In this document: positions 35,613 through 50,070 of the stretch, in pieces
How positions within the stretch are numbered: the stretch's first letter is position 1
Layout of the letters: the number at the start of each line of letters is the position of its first letter
From: Trema orientale
Taxonomy: Eukaryota; Streptophyta; Magnoliopsida; Rosales; Cannabaceae
DNA: 64,000 nucleotides
Assembly (NCBI GenBank): GCA_002914845.1
Contig: JXTC01000146.1
Span: forward strand, 276,217 to 340,216
Direction of reading: 5' to 3'
Made by a program: the position numbers and the translations under genes
The notes under the pieces: model-generated
Told to the model about the DNA's origin: nothing
The model's input: only the letters and a program-made list of their open reading frames with translations
The model's database searches: none

Positions 35613-38600
35613 AGCTCACTCCATTCTCTTTTTATTTATTTCAACAATCATATGACATTAATCAGGACTCTAATGATGCCCCACCAGCTTCGCAAGTGGG
35701 TAGCGTGCGTGTCCAATAACAAGAAACAAGTCAATTTCTTCGTAACATTACATCTTTATGTTATATATTAACAAGTTATTGTCCTTGTTGTTAATTCAAG
35801 CGTCGTTAATAAAATAATAATAATAATAATAATTTCTAGCCTCCTTTTTTTTTATAAAAAAACAGAAATTTCTAGCCTCGTTTTAGGTTTTAAGAACACT
35901 TGTGACTTGACGACCTCCTAGGCCAGCAGCCTCGTTATCGGCTTGGGACCACAAGTGTTTTTTTTTTTTTTTCAAATAAAATTACTCGCTTGAAATCTTA
36001 GCATCTAATTATTTCTTACCACACCCATAATTATTCCAAAATGGCTCATAAAATTTAAAATCAGGATATATTGGTTTCTTTTATGGGGAAATGACCATTT
36101 ATAACATTGACCTTCTCTTTCATGAAAAATTAAGTGAAAGATTATTTTTGAACTTTTTGAAGTGATCCATCATTTTTATTCTGTGAACAATAACAATATC
36201 TTATTATAACGTAATGTATAAAATTTTAGTACAGGAACCAAATTTTACATAATTTGTCGTGTAGTAAATGACAAAATTTACTACATGACAAAATTTTCAA
36301 GATATTGAAGGGGTTACTCCTTGAATCTTCTTTGTCAACTCTGTTCTCTTGCCACGACCACATCGAACAATGGCCCAAATATGCCCAAGCAACAGATTTT
36401 TGGCATGACTGAATGATATGTTTCATGCCCCCTCTAGTCCCTTTCATATGGTAGGTTGTGATGATTGTCATCACTGTATCTGTAACCTATAACATATATA
36501 GAAAAAGCTAAAATAAGAACTTATTATTCACTTTTGTTAAGTTAATTTGTACCACAGGCGGTGGCAGCATAACGATAGAGGAACCTATCCGGAATTTGCT
36601 TGTATCAAGTCGGCTGACGAAGCCATCTCTTTTTTCCATAAAAAAAAAGTTAATTTGTCTATTTGTAGATGTACTGTTCATTATTCTTTTTCTAGCTTTT
36701 CTTTTTCTGAGCATAATTTTTCTATTTTCAATATGGTTTTGCTCTTATGTTAAAACCATTTTTCTTGGGAGTACATTTCAACCAAAAAAGGGTAAAAAAA
36801 AAAATTTTTTTTTCCATCAATATGATATTTTTTTTAATTTTTGCAATTGTCATAGAATTGGAAAGAAAGTCGTCTAGAAGCAAACACCATGAGCTTTAAT
36901 CTTCATATATCGTGATGTTGTCTTAGAGTTTGTATTGTTGAATCAAAATTTTAAAAAGTGCCACCCTCTTTCTTTTTTCTCTTTCTACCCTTCATTAATT
37001 TTTTATTTATTCATACATCCCAACAAATCATTAAAATAAAATCTTAAGCAGTTAATTTATTTGTAGATAAGTAAAGTTTTTATAGCTGTACAAAAAAAAT
37101 TATGAATTCTCAATTCCAACTATATCTCTCAAGAACTCTAAATAATAATTCAACTCTAACTCTCTTTTTGGCATTCAAGAACTCTAAGGAATATTTAAGA
37201 GCTTTTTCTTTTTTTTATAAAGTCTAATTTTCTTATCTAGTTCTTAAGAATCCTAAAAAATAATTCAAAAAACTTTATCTCTCAATTCTTAAGAACTCTA
37301 GAAAATTAATTCAAGAACTTTGTCTTTTTAGATAAAAAAATATATAAAATGATTAATATTTTGAATCCCAAAACTTTTTTTCCTCTATCTTGATTTATAA
37401 GGTGAATTTTTGTCAAGAAAGAAAAAAGTTAAAGAAGATTATCACATATTGGAATAATTTTAAAATTAATGAGTGGCAAAAGAATCTATTGTTTCTTTAT
37501 TGATGCCAATTTTGGAATAAAAAAGATTAAGATGGGTGTATTAAAAAAATGCTTAATTTTTAAATTTTAAAGAATTATCTACTAAGAAGAGGGATGACGA
37601 GAAGAAAAAGAGGGATGACAATAAAGCAACCCATTTTAAAATAGCCTAATAATATTTTCTTTATAAAATTGAAAACAAAACAAATTGTCCAAAGCCTGAA
37701 CCAAATGAAATTAATCAATCTAGAAAATTTTGATCAAATGAATTTTACTTCTATTATATTAAAGATTTGTTTATACAATCCGTAATGGAGAGAAAAGGAA
37801 AAAACTTTTTCTTTTATTTATGGGTTTCTAATACTTGTACCTACAAAAATAAAAAAAAAAATTACAAAAATACGGTGAATCAATTTTTTTTCCAATTCTT
37901 GTACCGCTTTTTTTTTATTATAAAAATATACCACTTATTAAATTTTTTTTTAAAAAAAAAAAAAACTATTTTAGAAAATGATTGCTAGTTACAAATGTTT
38001 TATAAAATGATTGTTTGATAATCGATAACACTTGTAACTAGCAATCATTTCCCTTTCAAAAGAAAAATATTCCGTTTAGTTCAGTCGGTTTAGTGTCGTT
38101 CAAGGAAGAAAAGCTACTACTCTAGTTCATGGTTTGAAGAAATTAAAAAAAAGGGAAAAAGAAAAAACAACTTCTATTTACTTATATATTTTCCCTCTAG
38201 ACCGATTATATTGTTTTAATTATAGTAATAGCTCCCAAATTATATTCCATCATTTTGACCATCTGAATTCTCAATTTACATAATGAACTACCTTAGATTA
38301 TGCAATTGTGCAATTGTTGTAACAATTAATAACCTATTATATCACAACTGTCAACTTTAACAAAAATGAAAGCAATACTCCATTATTTTTATCTTGATTC
38401 TCGTATAATAATGGAAACAAGTGGATGAACTTTCTGAAAAATACATATGTATATAACTTCATCGCGGCTTAAGGTTAACAAATTAATGAGGAGATCTAGT
38501 ATTAGCTGCTTTTTTTTTTTAGTTGAACTGACCCCATACATTGCGAATGACCGATTTATGTTGAAAAATTAATAGTATGCAACAAAAAGTCATTACAGTA

Positions 38601-41147
38601 TTAATTGCATATATAATTTAAGATTTATTTGTAAATTAAAATTCGGATCCAAAGTGATATAATTAAAAAATTATCACTATAGCTGATGTTTTTTCCCCCT
38701 CAAATACATGTGCAAAGCACGTGTCTTTGCCTAGCTTTAATAAAGAAAAGTGGGGTGGTGATTGTCTTTGGCATGAACCCCACTGCTTGAGGGGTCAATC
38801 GAAATTCGTAATGATGGCTTTCATACGCACATGACTTCGCATTAATTTATGTAACACTGGTCCATATATGGTGTTTGCTTTAAATAGAATGCCCATGTAG
38901 GAAAATGACTTCGGAACAATCTTCTTTTTAATTTACCAAGCAAAAATTGCTTACTCCCAAATAAAATGGAAGAAAAGATATATTTTTAGGGGGTCAATTT
39001 ATTCACTATTTTCTTTTGGATTTCTTATAAAATTCCATACTCAAAATTGAAAAATTACAGATGGATTAAATATTTTAAAAAATTCTGGATTAATTTAGAA
39101 AGATATCACATTATAAAAGTTTTTTTAGAAAAATAACATTTTTAACAAATATTTATGAAAGTATTATTTTTCTTCAAAATTGGTATTTTTTTAATAGTAC
39201 TTCAGGTAACCAGTTGAGTTACTTCACTCTAGTTACTTAAGATAACTGATGAAGTTATCTCACCTCAAGTATTTTATCAATTGATAAAAAGTGGTATTTT
39301 TTTAAATACTATTAAATGTGATACTTTTCTAATTAAAATCTGGAATTTTTCAAAGAATTTCAAAATCTGGATTTTTCAATTTTTTGAAAAACTACCATAA
39401 AAAATCAAATTTCCTTTTTTTGTTTTTTTTTTTGTTTTTGGTTTTGTTTTGTTTTGTGCTCCTACCGACATAACTGTTATGGGCTTGGCGTTATTTACTT
39501 TGAAGGCCCAGTCCAAATTTGCAGCAACAACGTCCTCCAAACGCTCCTTTCCAGGATCTTCGATGCCATTTTCTTAATTACTTCCTTTATTTGGCAAGTT
39601 TAATTTTAATTTAACTTTGTTAGCTGAGTTGTTAACTGTTATGGGTTAAGATTAATTTCCTATTTTTACTCAAACCATATGGTTCTCTGATTATCTTTTA
39701 GTATGACTAGTAAACGCATAGACTATTTTACTTGTTTTAGCAATCATTTATATTTTATTCTGCTTTTCTAGCTTAAAAACAAAGACTACTTGAGTGTATC
39801 AAACATTTCAGTACATGAGGGAGATATTCTTTATTTATCCCCTATAGGCAGCAGAACTTTGGTCTTTTTATCCCATAACGCAAGATTTGTTTTATTTGGG
39901 ACCATTAGTGTAACAGCGCATGTAATTTTTGGGCTTCATTTGGTATGCAAGATATGATTGAACTCGATATGATATGATAAGATAGGATTATAGTCAAATC
40001 CTATCTCATGTTTGGTGTGCTACTTTTTGTTAGGATATGATTAGCATGTATGTTTCATAGTTTTAACTAAATAACAATTTCGAGTTTTGATTAATTAGAA
40101 AATATTACTTTTAAAAACTAATTCAGAAAACTACCATTTTTGAAAACTTATTTACAAATACCATTTTCAAAAAGCTATTTTGAAAAAAACTTAAATACCA
40201 CTTTGAAAAACATTTTAGAAAAAAAATATCATTTTTAAAAATGTATTTACAAAAATTCCATCTAAAAAAGGACTTCGAAAAAGACCATTTATGATTTTAC
40301 AACTTTTAATAGTTAATTTCGAAAGTACCATTTTTAAAGTTTAATTTCAAAAGTACCAATTTTTTATTACTTCAAAAATATTCTATTATTTTTAATCAAA
40401 TTCCTAATTCCTCCTAATTCTAAATTCTCAAAAGGATAAGATTATCCTTTTCTAATGGTATTATTTTTTGTGGAGATTATTTTAATCCAATTCAAACCTT
40501 TTAATATGTATGTACTAAATATGAGATTAATTTAATTTAATGCAATCTCATTCTTGTCCTGTATTCCAAACGGCCTAGAGTAATGTGGTGTTAGCAAAAA
40601 TTTACAGAAGGCTGTGCGGAAAAATTGAATTTGAGAATAATACACACCCCAAATGCGAGGATTGTGCAAAAGCGCTAATGCATCAAGATAATAAAATTAC
40701 AATATTATAAAATTAAGAAGAAAGACTTTTCTTTGAGACGGATAGTAATGAGATAATCTATATAATAATGAGATAAAGCCTGCTAATTATTTTGTTTGGT
40801 TAATTAGGGGAAAGAATATGATTAATAGCCTTTCTATGTGCTAGTACTGGGAAAATTTGACAAGAGATTTGAGACTTTCCTCAAAAAAAAAAAAAAAAAG
40901 GGTTGTGTGCCAAAAAAAAAATCTCCATATGGCTGATCACGTGTCAACTAGTTTTTATATTCTTACTTTGTGGTTTACTAATAACAATGAATCAGTACAT
41001 TGTTGTTGGTGACATAACCCTTTTCTTCTATGGATTACATTTATGATCGAATATAACGATATATCTTTCTTTTCTTTTCTTTTTTTTTGATTTTTGATTT
41101 TCGTTAATGTAAATTGTAATATCCCGTAACGCAGCATTTGAGTTTTA
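35613..41147. other. 5.5-kb spacer without recognised genes
   Basis: AT-rich, with (ATA)n near 35809-35832, many A/T runs and one MITE-like element at 39931-40575. A frame on the minus strand at 36226-36474 and the segment around 39520-39560 have more balanced composition than their surroundings, but I recognise no domain in either. Confidence 0.55.
39931..40575. mobile_element. probable MITE related to the one in the dead transporter
   Basis: The left end GGGCTTCATTTGGTATGC and the right end, read on the other strand as GGCCGTTTGGAATACAGG, form imperfect inverted repeats. The interior iterates ATACCATTTT(C/G)AAAAA-like units, the reverse complement of the AAAGTGGTATTTTTCTAAAT units in the element at 3944-4497. 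No clear target duplication is visible. Confidence 0.5.
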
Positions 41148-44100
41148 TTATTGCGGACTATTAGTAATGGATGCTTGTAATTCTTCCAAAGTTCTTCCCT
41201 TCGTTTCTGGTACCATCTTCCAAATAAACAAAATACTAACTCCAACAATACCAGCAAATATGAAAAATGTACCTAACAATACCAAAAAAGAAAAAAAAAC
41301 AAAAACATCAGAAGCAATATGCGATATATTTTATAATTAATGTTAAATTACGAATATTATAAGCACTGTATAAGAATTGAAGCATCACCTGATGAATTCC
41401 ATTCAAAAATAAATCTGAAACTATAGGAAACAATCCAAGCACTGATTGAAGAAACCACAATCATAATGCTTCCAGCCGGACCCTTAATATTTATAGGAAT
41501 TATCTGATGAAACCCATATGATTAGTGTGGATAATCAACCATTTTCAGTATAAAGCGTTTTATTGGCAGTTAAAAATTTTTTATATATGAATGTTTGGAC
41601 AATAAAACAAAGTCAAAAATACATATTATAAAAATCAACATACCTCGGATACTATAATCCACGGAATGCTCTCTATACCTATGCCGTAACAGCAGAAGTA
41701 TACCTATAATTGCATAATCATATCAACATAATCAATTGCATTCATTTGTGAAAGTCACAAAAGGTTCCATATATATACATATGTCATAATTCAGTAGGTA
41801 TTTTTTTAATCTATCTATAAGTACTTTCTTTTAGGCTTTAAATTATTATTAGTGGTTATTATAATTTGAGTAATTAGAAAATAAAATAATAAAAATAAAT
41901 ATATATTATTTAATATTTTTCTTTTTATTTATCTATTTTATATTATGAAAAGAGGTGTGTGATGAATTTTAATTGAGCNTTAACAATATGAGATAAGTAA
42001 AACTACTTTTTTTAAGTAGTGAATTCCATAATGCATGAATTACCAGTAGACTAGCAAGCACCAAAACAGGAATATGCTTCTCACCAAACTGAAGATTCTG
42101 CGATTAAAATATACACATCCATATTGAGACTAAAACACGACGGAATAAAATATGTATAAATGATCTATATCATCTTTTTCTTTTTCTTTAAAAAAAAAAG
42201 AAAAAGAAAAAAGAACCTGCAAAAAGAATGACAATCCCAGTAGGACACAACCCAAGCATGTCCCAATTGCAGACATCTGCAAGAAAAAAATTTCAAGAGT
42301 ACTTCAGCATTAAGTGAGTAATTAGCTGGTCATCATTGATATTTTAAGACATTTTTTTTATTCCCTTACCAATAGAATCGGTCTCCTTCCAAAGTTATCT
42401 ATGAAACATATTCCCAACATTGCTGCCAAAATCTATCAAAGAATGTTTTGTCAGGAAAGAGAACAACAAGATTAGTCCGTTTAATGGGATTATTTGCACT
42501 TCAGAATTTGATATACCTGACTCACTCCAATTACTATACTCCCAATCTTACTTGAAAAACCTATCAGAAAATATAATTATCACGCTTTTAGTCGTTATCC
42601 TTTCCCTTAAAAAAAGAGTGGAATTTTACTATATAATTAAAAATTGAAAAATATAAACATGTTGCGTTTATGTACCTGCAGAATCAAGGATTGTACTTGC
42701 ATAAAATGATGTCCCAGTAATCCCTCCAAATTGTCCAAAAGCCATGAGGCCCACTCCAATCTAATTATGTGAGTAGTAGTTTCCAATAAATCAACTTGTT
42801 AAAAGAAATGAATTGATGATGATCATATGACAATATCAAACTTACATTAAGTACTAATTTGACTCACAATGAGACAATGTGCATACTTCTTTTGGAATAG
42901 ACTTAGAATTCCATCTCCAAAGGTCCTTTTAGAATACTCCAAATAATCCTGTCAAACAATAACTCTCGTCTCATTTTTTTCGTTAGAAAAAGTAAAACAC
43001 AAGTGTCAATGTCAAAATATTGAGCATGCATGTTAGCAAGGCTAGAACTTATCATGACATACTTACTTTGATATCAGCTAATTCTTGAGAAATATCAGCC
43101 TTATCTCCCCTAAAACGGTATAGAGCATTTTGAGATTTTTCAAATTGATTAATTTTCATCTGCGGAGCAAATATTATAAACTAATAATATATATATATAT
43201 ATGATCTTTCGTTTGAATTGTAGAGTACTCAACAATTTCGCTTTGTGAGTTTTTACCGAATGACCGGCTTTCTTCAATTAAGCAGTTGTTTTTTGTTCAA
43301 AATCAATTAGGATGAGGGAAAAGATAATGTCAACATATCAATAGTGTAGAATTTTAAATCGTATGTACTCACCAGCCATCTAGGAGAGTCAGGAATGAAT
43401 AGCAAGCCTAGCAGTTGTAAAATATTCGGAACAAGTGCTGGAATATGCAAAGCATTTCAGTATATATACCAGTGCCATAACTTGATTAATGATTTTTTCA
43501 TACTTAGGAATTCAATACATCTAAAGCAGAAGAATTGACCTATTAGTGCCAAAGTGCGCCAGTTGACAAGAGTTCCAATGACGAAAAAAAATGCTTTGCC
43601 ACAGGTAATCATCAACTGTAAATTGGACATACATAACCACAAAATAAACAGAAAAAAAAAAATTGATCACTGTCAAAACCACACACACAAATATATATAT
43701 ATATATATATTGGTTGGCAAAAAAAAAAAAAAAAAAAAAACACAATACAATGATTATTCTCGAATAAAATTAGAATCTTTCTATTTAGAATATACATACA
43801 GGAGTCACCGACATAAAGATTCCTCTAACATCTTTTGAGGTGATTTCTGCAACATATACAGGTACCTACATGCAACAGCTCAAGATTACAAATAGTCATA
43901 TTTATTTCTTAATATTATTTGGCTATTAGTGAAGATTTTGGTTCAGAAAATTCAATGGTACAGATACCTACCGTATACATTGTGTATCCCATTCCGTATC
44001 CAACTAAAAATCTTCCAACATCAAGGCACCAAGGTCCCTTTAAATTAAGAATTAAACACAAGATCACACGATATGTTAAACTTGGTTTGAGCTCTAGAAT

Positions 44101-44233
44101 ATCCTTTCATGTTGATCAAATGAAAAGTAATAGTTTTTGCCTCGTTTTCATATAGAATAGAATTAGCACATATATATTCAAAATCTAACCAGGATTCTTC
44201 TTCTTATATATTCTCCTGAAGAACCCTTTTAAG

Positions 44234-44264
<31 letters not shown>

Positions 44265-46289
44265 CACACCAAGTTAATTAAGAATTAGCTAGCTACAAGT
44301 CAAGGTTTCTTAAAATAATTGCACCTTATTTTATTTCTTCACTTGATTTATTAAGCAAAGAGAAATTAACCTGTGAAAAGGCTATAGCAAGCCATCCCGT
44401 GATGCATGACAAATTTGAAACTCCCAGTGCCTGAAATATTAAGACCAAACTATTAGTAGAGTTTGTAGTGTGTTATTTGAACTTGAAATTACGTTTTCCC
44501 TTTAACAGCTGTAAATAGTTACTTACACCTCTCCGACCGATAACATCCGCAACTTTCCCACTCCATATTCCTCCAATTATTGATCCAATAACAAATATTG
44601 AAACGAAAAATGAATACTGCGTCACGAAGGGAAAAATATTACTACATGTCTATTTTATAATAATCGTAATTAGAATAAATGGTACGAAAAATAAATGAAA
44701 ATAAAACAGATGATAAAGATATATAGTCATCGTTTCTGAATATTGGTCGGGGATTATTTTCGCCCGTTTAATAAAATTTACAATCTACAAATATTAATTA
44801 AAAGGAGAACTTTTGTGCTCACCTCTGACAAAGTAAGGCCAAGTTCATTTAAGATTCCAGACTCTGCCGGTGAAGAATACCCAATCTGCGCAAATGATCA
44901 TATAAATATATATATAGAAGATTATGCCAGGCCAACTACACTCAGTTGATCAATAAGTTCAAAAGAAGGTATCCAATATTCTCTCTTCAATCAAACTGGA
45001 CTCTATTTAAAACGGGGTCAAAGAAAAATGAATGAATCAACTTGTGATGCAGAATAGGAAAGGAAATATTATTACTATTATTATTTTGAGAATAGGAAAG
45101 GAATAATTTAGTATTTGTATAATTATCATCAATTATTCTAATTTATAGAAACACAAAACCACTTACTCAAAAGTCATGAAATAATTCTAATTAATAAATA
45201 AATAAGGGATAATATTAAAAAAAAAGTCATGACTTTTACCCTTTTAGCAGAAAAAACCTACTCATTTTCATTAATATCAAATAAAATATTCGATTTATAT
45301 TTTTCTATTAAATCTCACCGAATTCAAATATACAGTTAAAGTTGAAGCTTAAAATTGTTATATAAAAATCTTTTATTCTTTTAAATTGTCGATTGATATC
45401 CACAGATTTAGCCAAAAGATAAACATTTTAGATCAAAAAATGATCTGTAATTTCTCATGAATCTAATTATAAAAGATTTCAAACACACAAAAATTCTTGT
45501 TTTGGAATTTTGTTATATGATTTCAAAAATATAAAATATTAGCTTTTAACAATTTAAGTTACAATTTTGTCTACATGTGTGGATCCGGTGAGATTTAATA
45601 AAAAAATATAAATAAAAGGTTTTATAATATTAGTAAAAAGATGTGGTTTTTTTTCTTTTTTTTTTCCTCCCTAAAAGACAAAACATGTTTTTCTTTTTTC
45701 CCTTAATTAGTAATAATAATATAAATCCTAAATTATTCCTTATCTGGTTGGTACAAATTTGGTCGAGAGGCACTTTGCACTCAAATTAATTAAGTTGATA
45801 CGTGCCTAGATGTTTGGTCCTTCGAAGAAGGACCAACCTAAAATTCATTAATGCTCCAATAGTAAATGATCGTGATTACAAGTTTCAAAATTTTTAACCA
45901 TCCGATCGAGAATCCAGCTTCAATAAATTAGCTGTAAATAGTATTAGTACACTAAAAAATATACGAATTTAACCAAAATCAACTTATTTTGTTTTCCCCT
46001 TATATAGCATCAAAGAGCATCATATAATTCATTGAATCAATACAAATTAATAAACAAAATATCAAAATATATGTATATAACACGTCAATGAAAAGAAACT
46101 TACAACATTTCCCAAAGCAAAGGAACCGCAATAGACAACGACAGCGCTAAAAACGACAACGAAAGTAACTGAGGACGATGAGGAGGTGTCGGATGAGTTA
46201 TAGGCATTAACATGGCCATTGTTATTGTGATGGTGCTTAATTTCTTTGACAAATAATAATGGGCTTTTGGCTGCTTCTACTTCTTCCAT
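41148..46289 (-). CDS. ERD6-like monosaccharide transporter (MFS sugar porter), type B, 483 aa, divergent motifs
   Basis: Eighteen exons: 46104-46289, 44823-44885, 44527-44616, 44371-44430, 43972-44037, 43800-43865, 43540-43615, 43373-43437, 43067-43159, 42868-42948, 42676-42760, 42517-42560, 42370-42432, 42217-42276, 42044-42097, 41644-41703, 41389-41503, 41148-41272 (1452 nt). The start at 46289 ([12 protein letters not shown]) matches paralogs; an in-frame ATG 47 codons upstream is probably untranslated leader. The N-terminus has HHHNNN and a Ser run. Motifs: GRRG (110-113), [15 protein letters not shown] (156-170), DNFGRRP (337-343), PETKGR (464-469). Two conserved positions differ: PESPRWL reads PDSPRWL (218-224), and QQFGG reads GQFGG (291-295), replacing the first Gln of a pair that lines the sugar site in this family. 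The frame is intact, so the changes may affect substrate handling. An N at 41979 lies in intron 15. Confidence 0.95.
45208..45645. repeat. AT-rich foldback in intron 1 of the 41148 transporter
   Basis: GGGATAATATTAAAAAAAAAG at the left and an inverted counterpart near 45617-45645 (TTTTATAATATTAGTAAAAA), with a second inverted pair (AAATCTCACCG at about 45312 and CGGTGAGATTT at about 45587), suggest a degenerate foldback element. The ends resemble those at 19625 and 62802. Confidence 0.45.
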
Positions 46290-46454
46290 GTCCGTCTTTC
46301 TGTATTGCTTAACATCTTTACTCCATTCTCTGGGGGTCTTATATTCAATTAAACACTCACCAACCCCCTCCCCCGCCAAAAAAAAAAAAGTCAATGAAAT
46401 TAACAAATTATAGGAGACTGTCACTTTCACTCGCTACGACGCCACCATCACCTC

Positions 46455-46485
<31 letters not shown>

Positions 46486-47680
46486 GACTTTGAGATATAT
46501 CTTCTCACTTTCATACGCGCTTGTAATTTTGTTTTTTTAGTGAGTTTTAGGCGTTCGGTCTTCACACTTCTGTGTTTGTGTAGTTTTTTTTGCAACGAAT
46601 TCTTCTTTAATATGAATTATATATAACTGGGGATGGAAATCAAAGAGAAGTAGAGAACGTTATAAAAGAATAAAATAAAACAAATGGAGCCAGGGTTGAG
46701 TGTTGGGTGAGCATTTGAGATGGCCAAAAAAAAAAAAAAAAAAAGTAAAGCCCTGCGGGACGAGGGTTGAACTTTTTATTTATTTAATTTTGTTTGACTT
46801 AGAAACTTGGGTTTCTTTAATTCTTAATACAGATTAGAAACATTCTACGCAAAAATACGAATCTTTTTATATTTGTTTAGGCAAACGGTTAGCGTAAGTA
46901 TCTGAACGTTAAATTCGTGTTAAATTTGTGAAATGTACCTTTTTTTTTCCCTGAGGGAATATATTATTTTAAACTTCACGGTGAAATATACCATGAATTA
47001 CGGTAAAATCATGGGGAATTCTACATGCAGCACAGGCAGCAAAATCGCTCTTATAGTTATCTGTAGGGATATCTTTGTGACCGGTAGATCAAATTGTGCG
47101 ATCGTAAATTCATATGGATCATTTTAGTTATCCTAGTAAGTATGGTTTGTACCTTAAGTGTTCATTTTTTAATTTTTTTATTCTACACCAATACCCGTGG
47201 ATCTCTTTTTATTTTTCTCTTACCCATGAACAAGAGCTGATCCTATTAATGCTCTTTTTGTGAAGCTTAAGAGAAAAATGAGAAGAAAGCTCGTTTATTA
47301 ATTCTTGTCATCATTGATATACTCGAAGAGTAATTAAATGCCCAAAATGATATATAAATGCATTGATACCATTTGTTAGAGGAAATAAATAGCTAAATCT
47401 CTTGTTCTATTTGCCATCCACGTTCCTTTCATTTTCATTGGTGATTCTCCTTTAGGTTCAAAAATTGCTGACTTCTATAGTAATTTAATTATCTTAAATA
47501 TGCTCTATGATAACTAATTGGGTAGCTCTATTGCTATCTCATTTTTTCTCTCCCAGCCTCTCATCTAAATAAATCCTTCGTGAAATTTTAAAGCTTAAGA
47601 TTTTCTTTTTCTACACATCTTAAATTTTGTGAATTCTAAATTTGCCCACTAGGTAAAATTCTTTTATCACCCATTTATTA
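46290..47680. other. upstream region of the 41148 transporter and spacer
   Basis: No gene recognised. It includes the 5' leader region of the transporter and a compound (AT)8(GT)7 microsatellite at 46455-46484. Confidence 0.55.
46455..46484. repeat. (AT)8(GT)7 compound microsatellite
   Basis: Uninterrupted AT dinucleotides followed by GT dinucleotides about 170 bp upstream of the transporter start at 46289. Confidence 0.9.
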
Positions 47681-50070
47681 TGTCACAACCGGAAATTTAA
47701 AGCCGTGACTTTTAGTAATTTTAAGTGAAAATATAAATATTTAATAAATTTATAAGGAACAAACTAAGTACTTAGATTATTATATTTCGGTCCCCAAACA
47801 CCATAAATTTTACAATAAAAAACCTCTCATTAGTTTAAATTACTTAATAAAAATGTTCACTAAATTTTAGAAGAATTCTAGTTAATTTATTTAGAAACTT
47901 CTTGTTAAACAATAAATTTTTGTAAAGTGAGGCTAATGAAATGTTGAGTCTGAATGTCCAAAAATAGTTTGCATAAAATCATTTGCATTTCTAAATACTC
48001 AATTTAATAACAAAACCATCTTCATACACCCACTTAGTAAATACACTAATATTAGATAAACAATTTTAATATATAAAAGAAATGTGATGTAGAGTAGGAA
48101 CCAACCAAGGAAAATGTATGAAACTGCAATCATATGCCAAAAATACTTGTCAAATCACCAGGACAATTACCTCAAAATAATCCAACACCTGAAAGTGAGA
48201 AGAAGTAGGGGGTGAGCACGTGAATACTCAATAGAGATTCGATTACAGGTTTTTAACCAGTATAAAAATACCTACTTTTAAGTTCATGCATAGTTAGTAA
48301 AATACTTAACAGTTTTATAGAAATCAAATTAATATTCATTGTCCAAAGGTTCAAACATTCCAAACCATTATAAAAAATTATCTTAAAACAAGTACATATT
48401 ATTCAAGTCTTCACAAGTGCACTGAATACTGCCTAATTCAGTAATATCTAATATTTATGACATACATACGTTCCAGCCATTTATTTGATGACCGTGAGTT
48501 TTATTCCAGTAATCTAATTGATGACCGTGAGTTTTCTTTCTTTTTCTTTTTCTTTTCCCTTTTCTTTTTCCTTTAGTTTCTAATGTTTTGTTGAAACACA
48601 TCTTGATTCTAATGTCCTTTTTGAATACCATAATTCCATCGGCCGCGTAAAATGAATATGCAATACAATGCAATGATATGCTATGTGAATGAAATGAATC
48701 ATAATATGTACCAATTTGCAAATTCACAAAACAGACCAAGCAATATTTTTAACCAATTCAAGTTTAGTTCACAAAACTATAATCTCAATTCATTTATATT
48801 TTCCAAAAATTTTAGCAGCATAACAATTGTTTTTAGCAAAACTAATAAAATCTAATTCCTACAGAAAATAGTTCCAAAACAAGATATATGACACGCCAAC
48901 CAGTGTGATGTACCTCCTAAGTAGTTTAAATATAAAATCATCTCAAAACTAGGTGTAAACACATTTTTACAAAATATTTCACAAAATTCTATATTTATTC
49001 AAAATATGTAAATTGACAATTAAACAAATTTTAGAATCAAGTAATCGAATCCCTACCTCAAACGAGTGACAAGACCATGCTACGATGCTATAGAGCACAT
49101 TTGGTGTCATTTGGCGATCATTCGGAGGGCCCGGGGTCATTTTTGAACCTTTGATCGCTCGCTTTGAAATATCATTTTTCGAACAGAGCCTTAAATCGAG
49201 AAATAGACCTCACCATTGAATTTTTAGCACTCAAATTAGCTAGGTTAAACATATAACTTGACTAATTTGGGCTGAAATCAAAATTCGACCTACGGAATGC
49301 AAAACGAGACAAATTCGGTGCCATCTAATCTTGTTTTTGTGCTTGTTGCTAAACATAGTCAACATATATATATATATCTTATTTTTCGTATTTTTATCAA
49401 ATATAATATTTATTTGACGATCTAATAACAGTCGAGTTAAAAAGTCAACCTATAAACATAAAAGCTCAAAACTGTTCAACAATGGCAAAATTCAATACGG
49501 GTAAAATAGAGTTGAGATATATATACCATGTTATTTCTTATGTGGAGAGAAATTCGGGAAGTCTATTTTCACGGAGTGAAGTGGCCGGAAAAGTTGCTGG
49601 TGGCCAATTTTTCCTAGAGGTGGTTTTGCCTTGCTGCTGGCGAACTAGAGCTCCGGTAGCCCCCAAATCCTGGCAGGAGCTACTTCGAGGGACGACGATC
49701 CTGATCGGCTAGATGGTGTGGCTTGAATTCGGCCAGAGAAGGGCCATCGGAGGTGGAGCCGAAGCTTGGCTTCGTTTGTCACGGAAGAGAGAGAGAAACA
49801 TGGGGGAAGAGAGAAGAAAGAGAGCGGGGAACTGAGGAGCACGTGGCACCCAGCGAGGAACTGAGGAGCACATGGCACCCCTTTAATAGTGTATTATTTT
49901 TTTAAAATTGTACTTTAGCTCCCACCTTTTCAAATTTCTTTCACTTAGGTCCTCCAAAAATTGCAATTTAGTCATTATTTTTCAAAAATCTTCGTACTTT
50001 AATCCCCATTATTTTTTTCTAAAAAATTATAAAATGACTAAATTACCCTTCAAATTTCTTGATTTTTACA
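47681..50070 (-). repeat. left LTR (3' LTR) of the non-autonomous element
   Basis: It shares long, collinear similarity with 54273-56366, for example the block around GCCGTGACTTTTAGTAATTT at its start, a GATGACCGTGAGTTTTCTTT block near 48520, and the GC-richer block near 49560-49880. It is longer than the partner by about 300 bp because of indels. Confidence 0.75.

Noticed and set aside
36226-36474. Minus-strand frame of 82 codons with balanced composition
   Set aside because: No domain is recognised in any frame and there are no supporting splice sites or neighbouring exons.
43692-43740. Long A run after (TA)n in intron 6 of the 41148 transporter, considered as a retroposon tail
   Set aside because: No SINE or retrocopy body and no target duplication adjoins it; A and T runs are common throughout the window.
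46290-46430. In-frame upstream ATG that would extend the 41148 transporter by 47 residues
   Set aside because: The extension is not seen in paralogs, all of which begin with short charged N-termini; the ATG at 46289 matches them.
49645-49878. Minus-strand frame of 77 codons rich in Ser/Leu/Pro
   Set aside because: It falls in the left LTR of the non-autonomous element, and the equivalent region of the right LTR is broken, so it is not a conserved gene.
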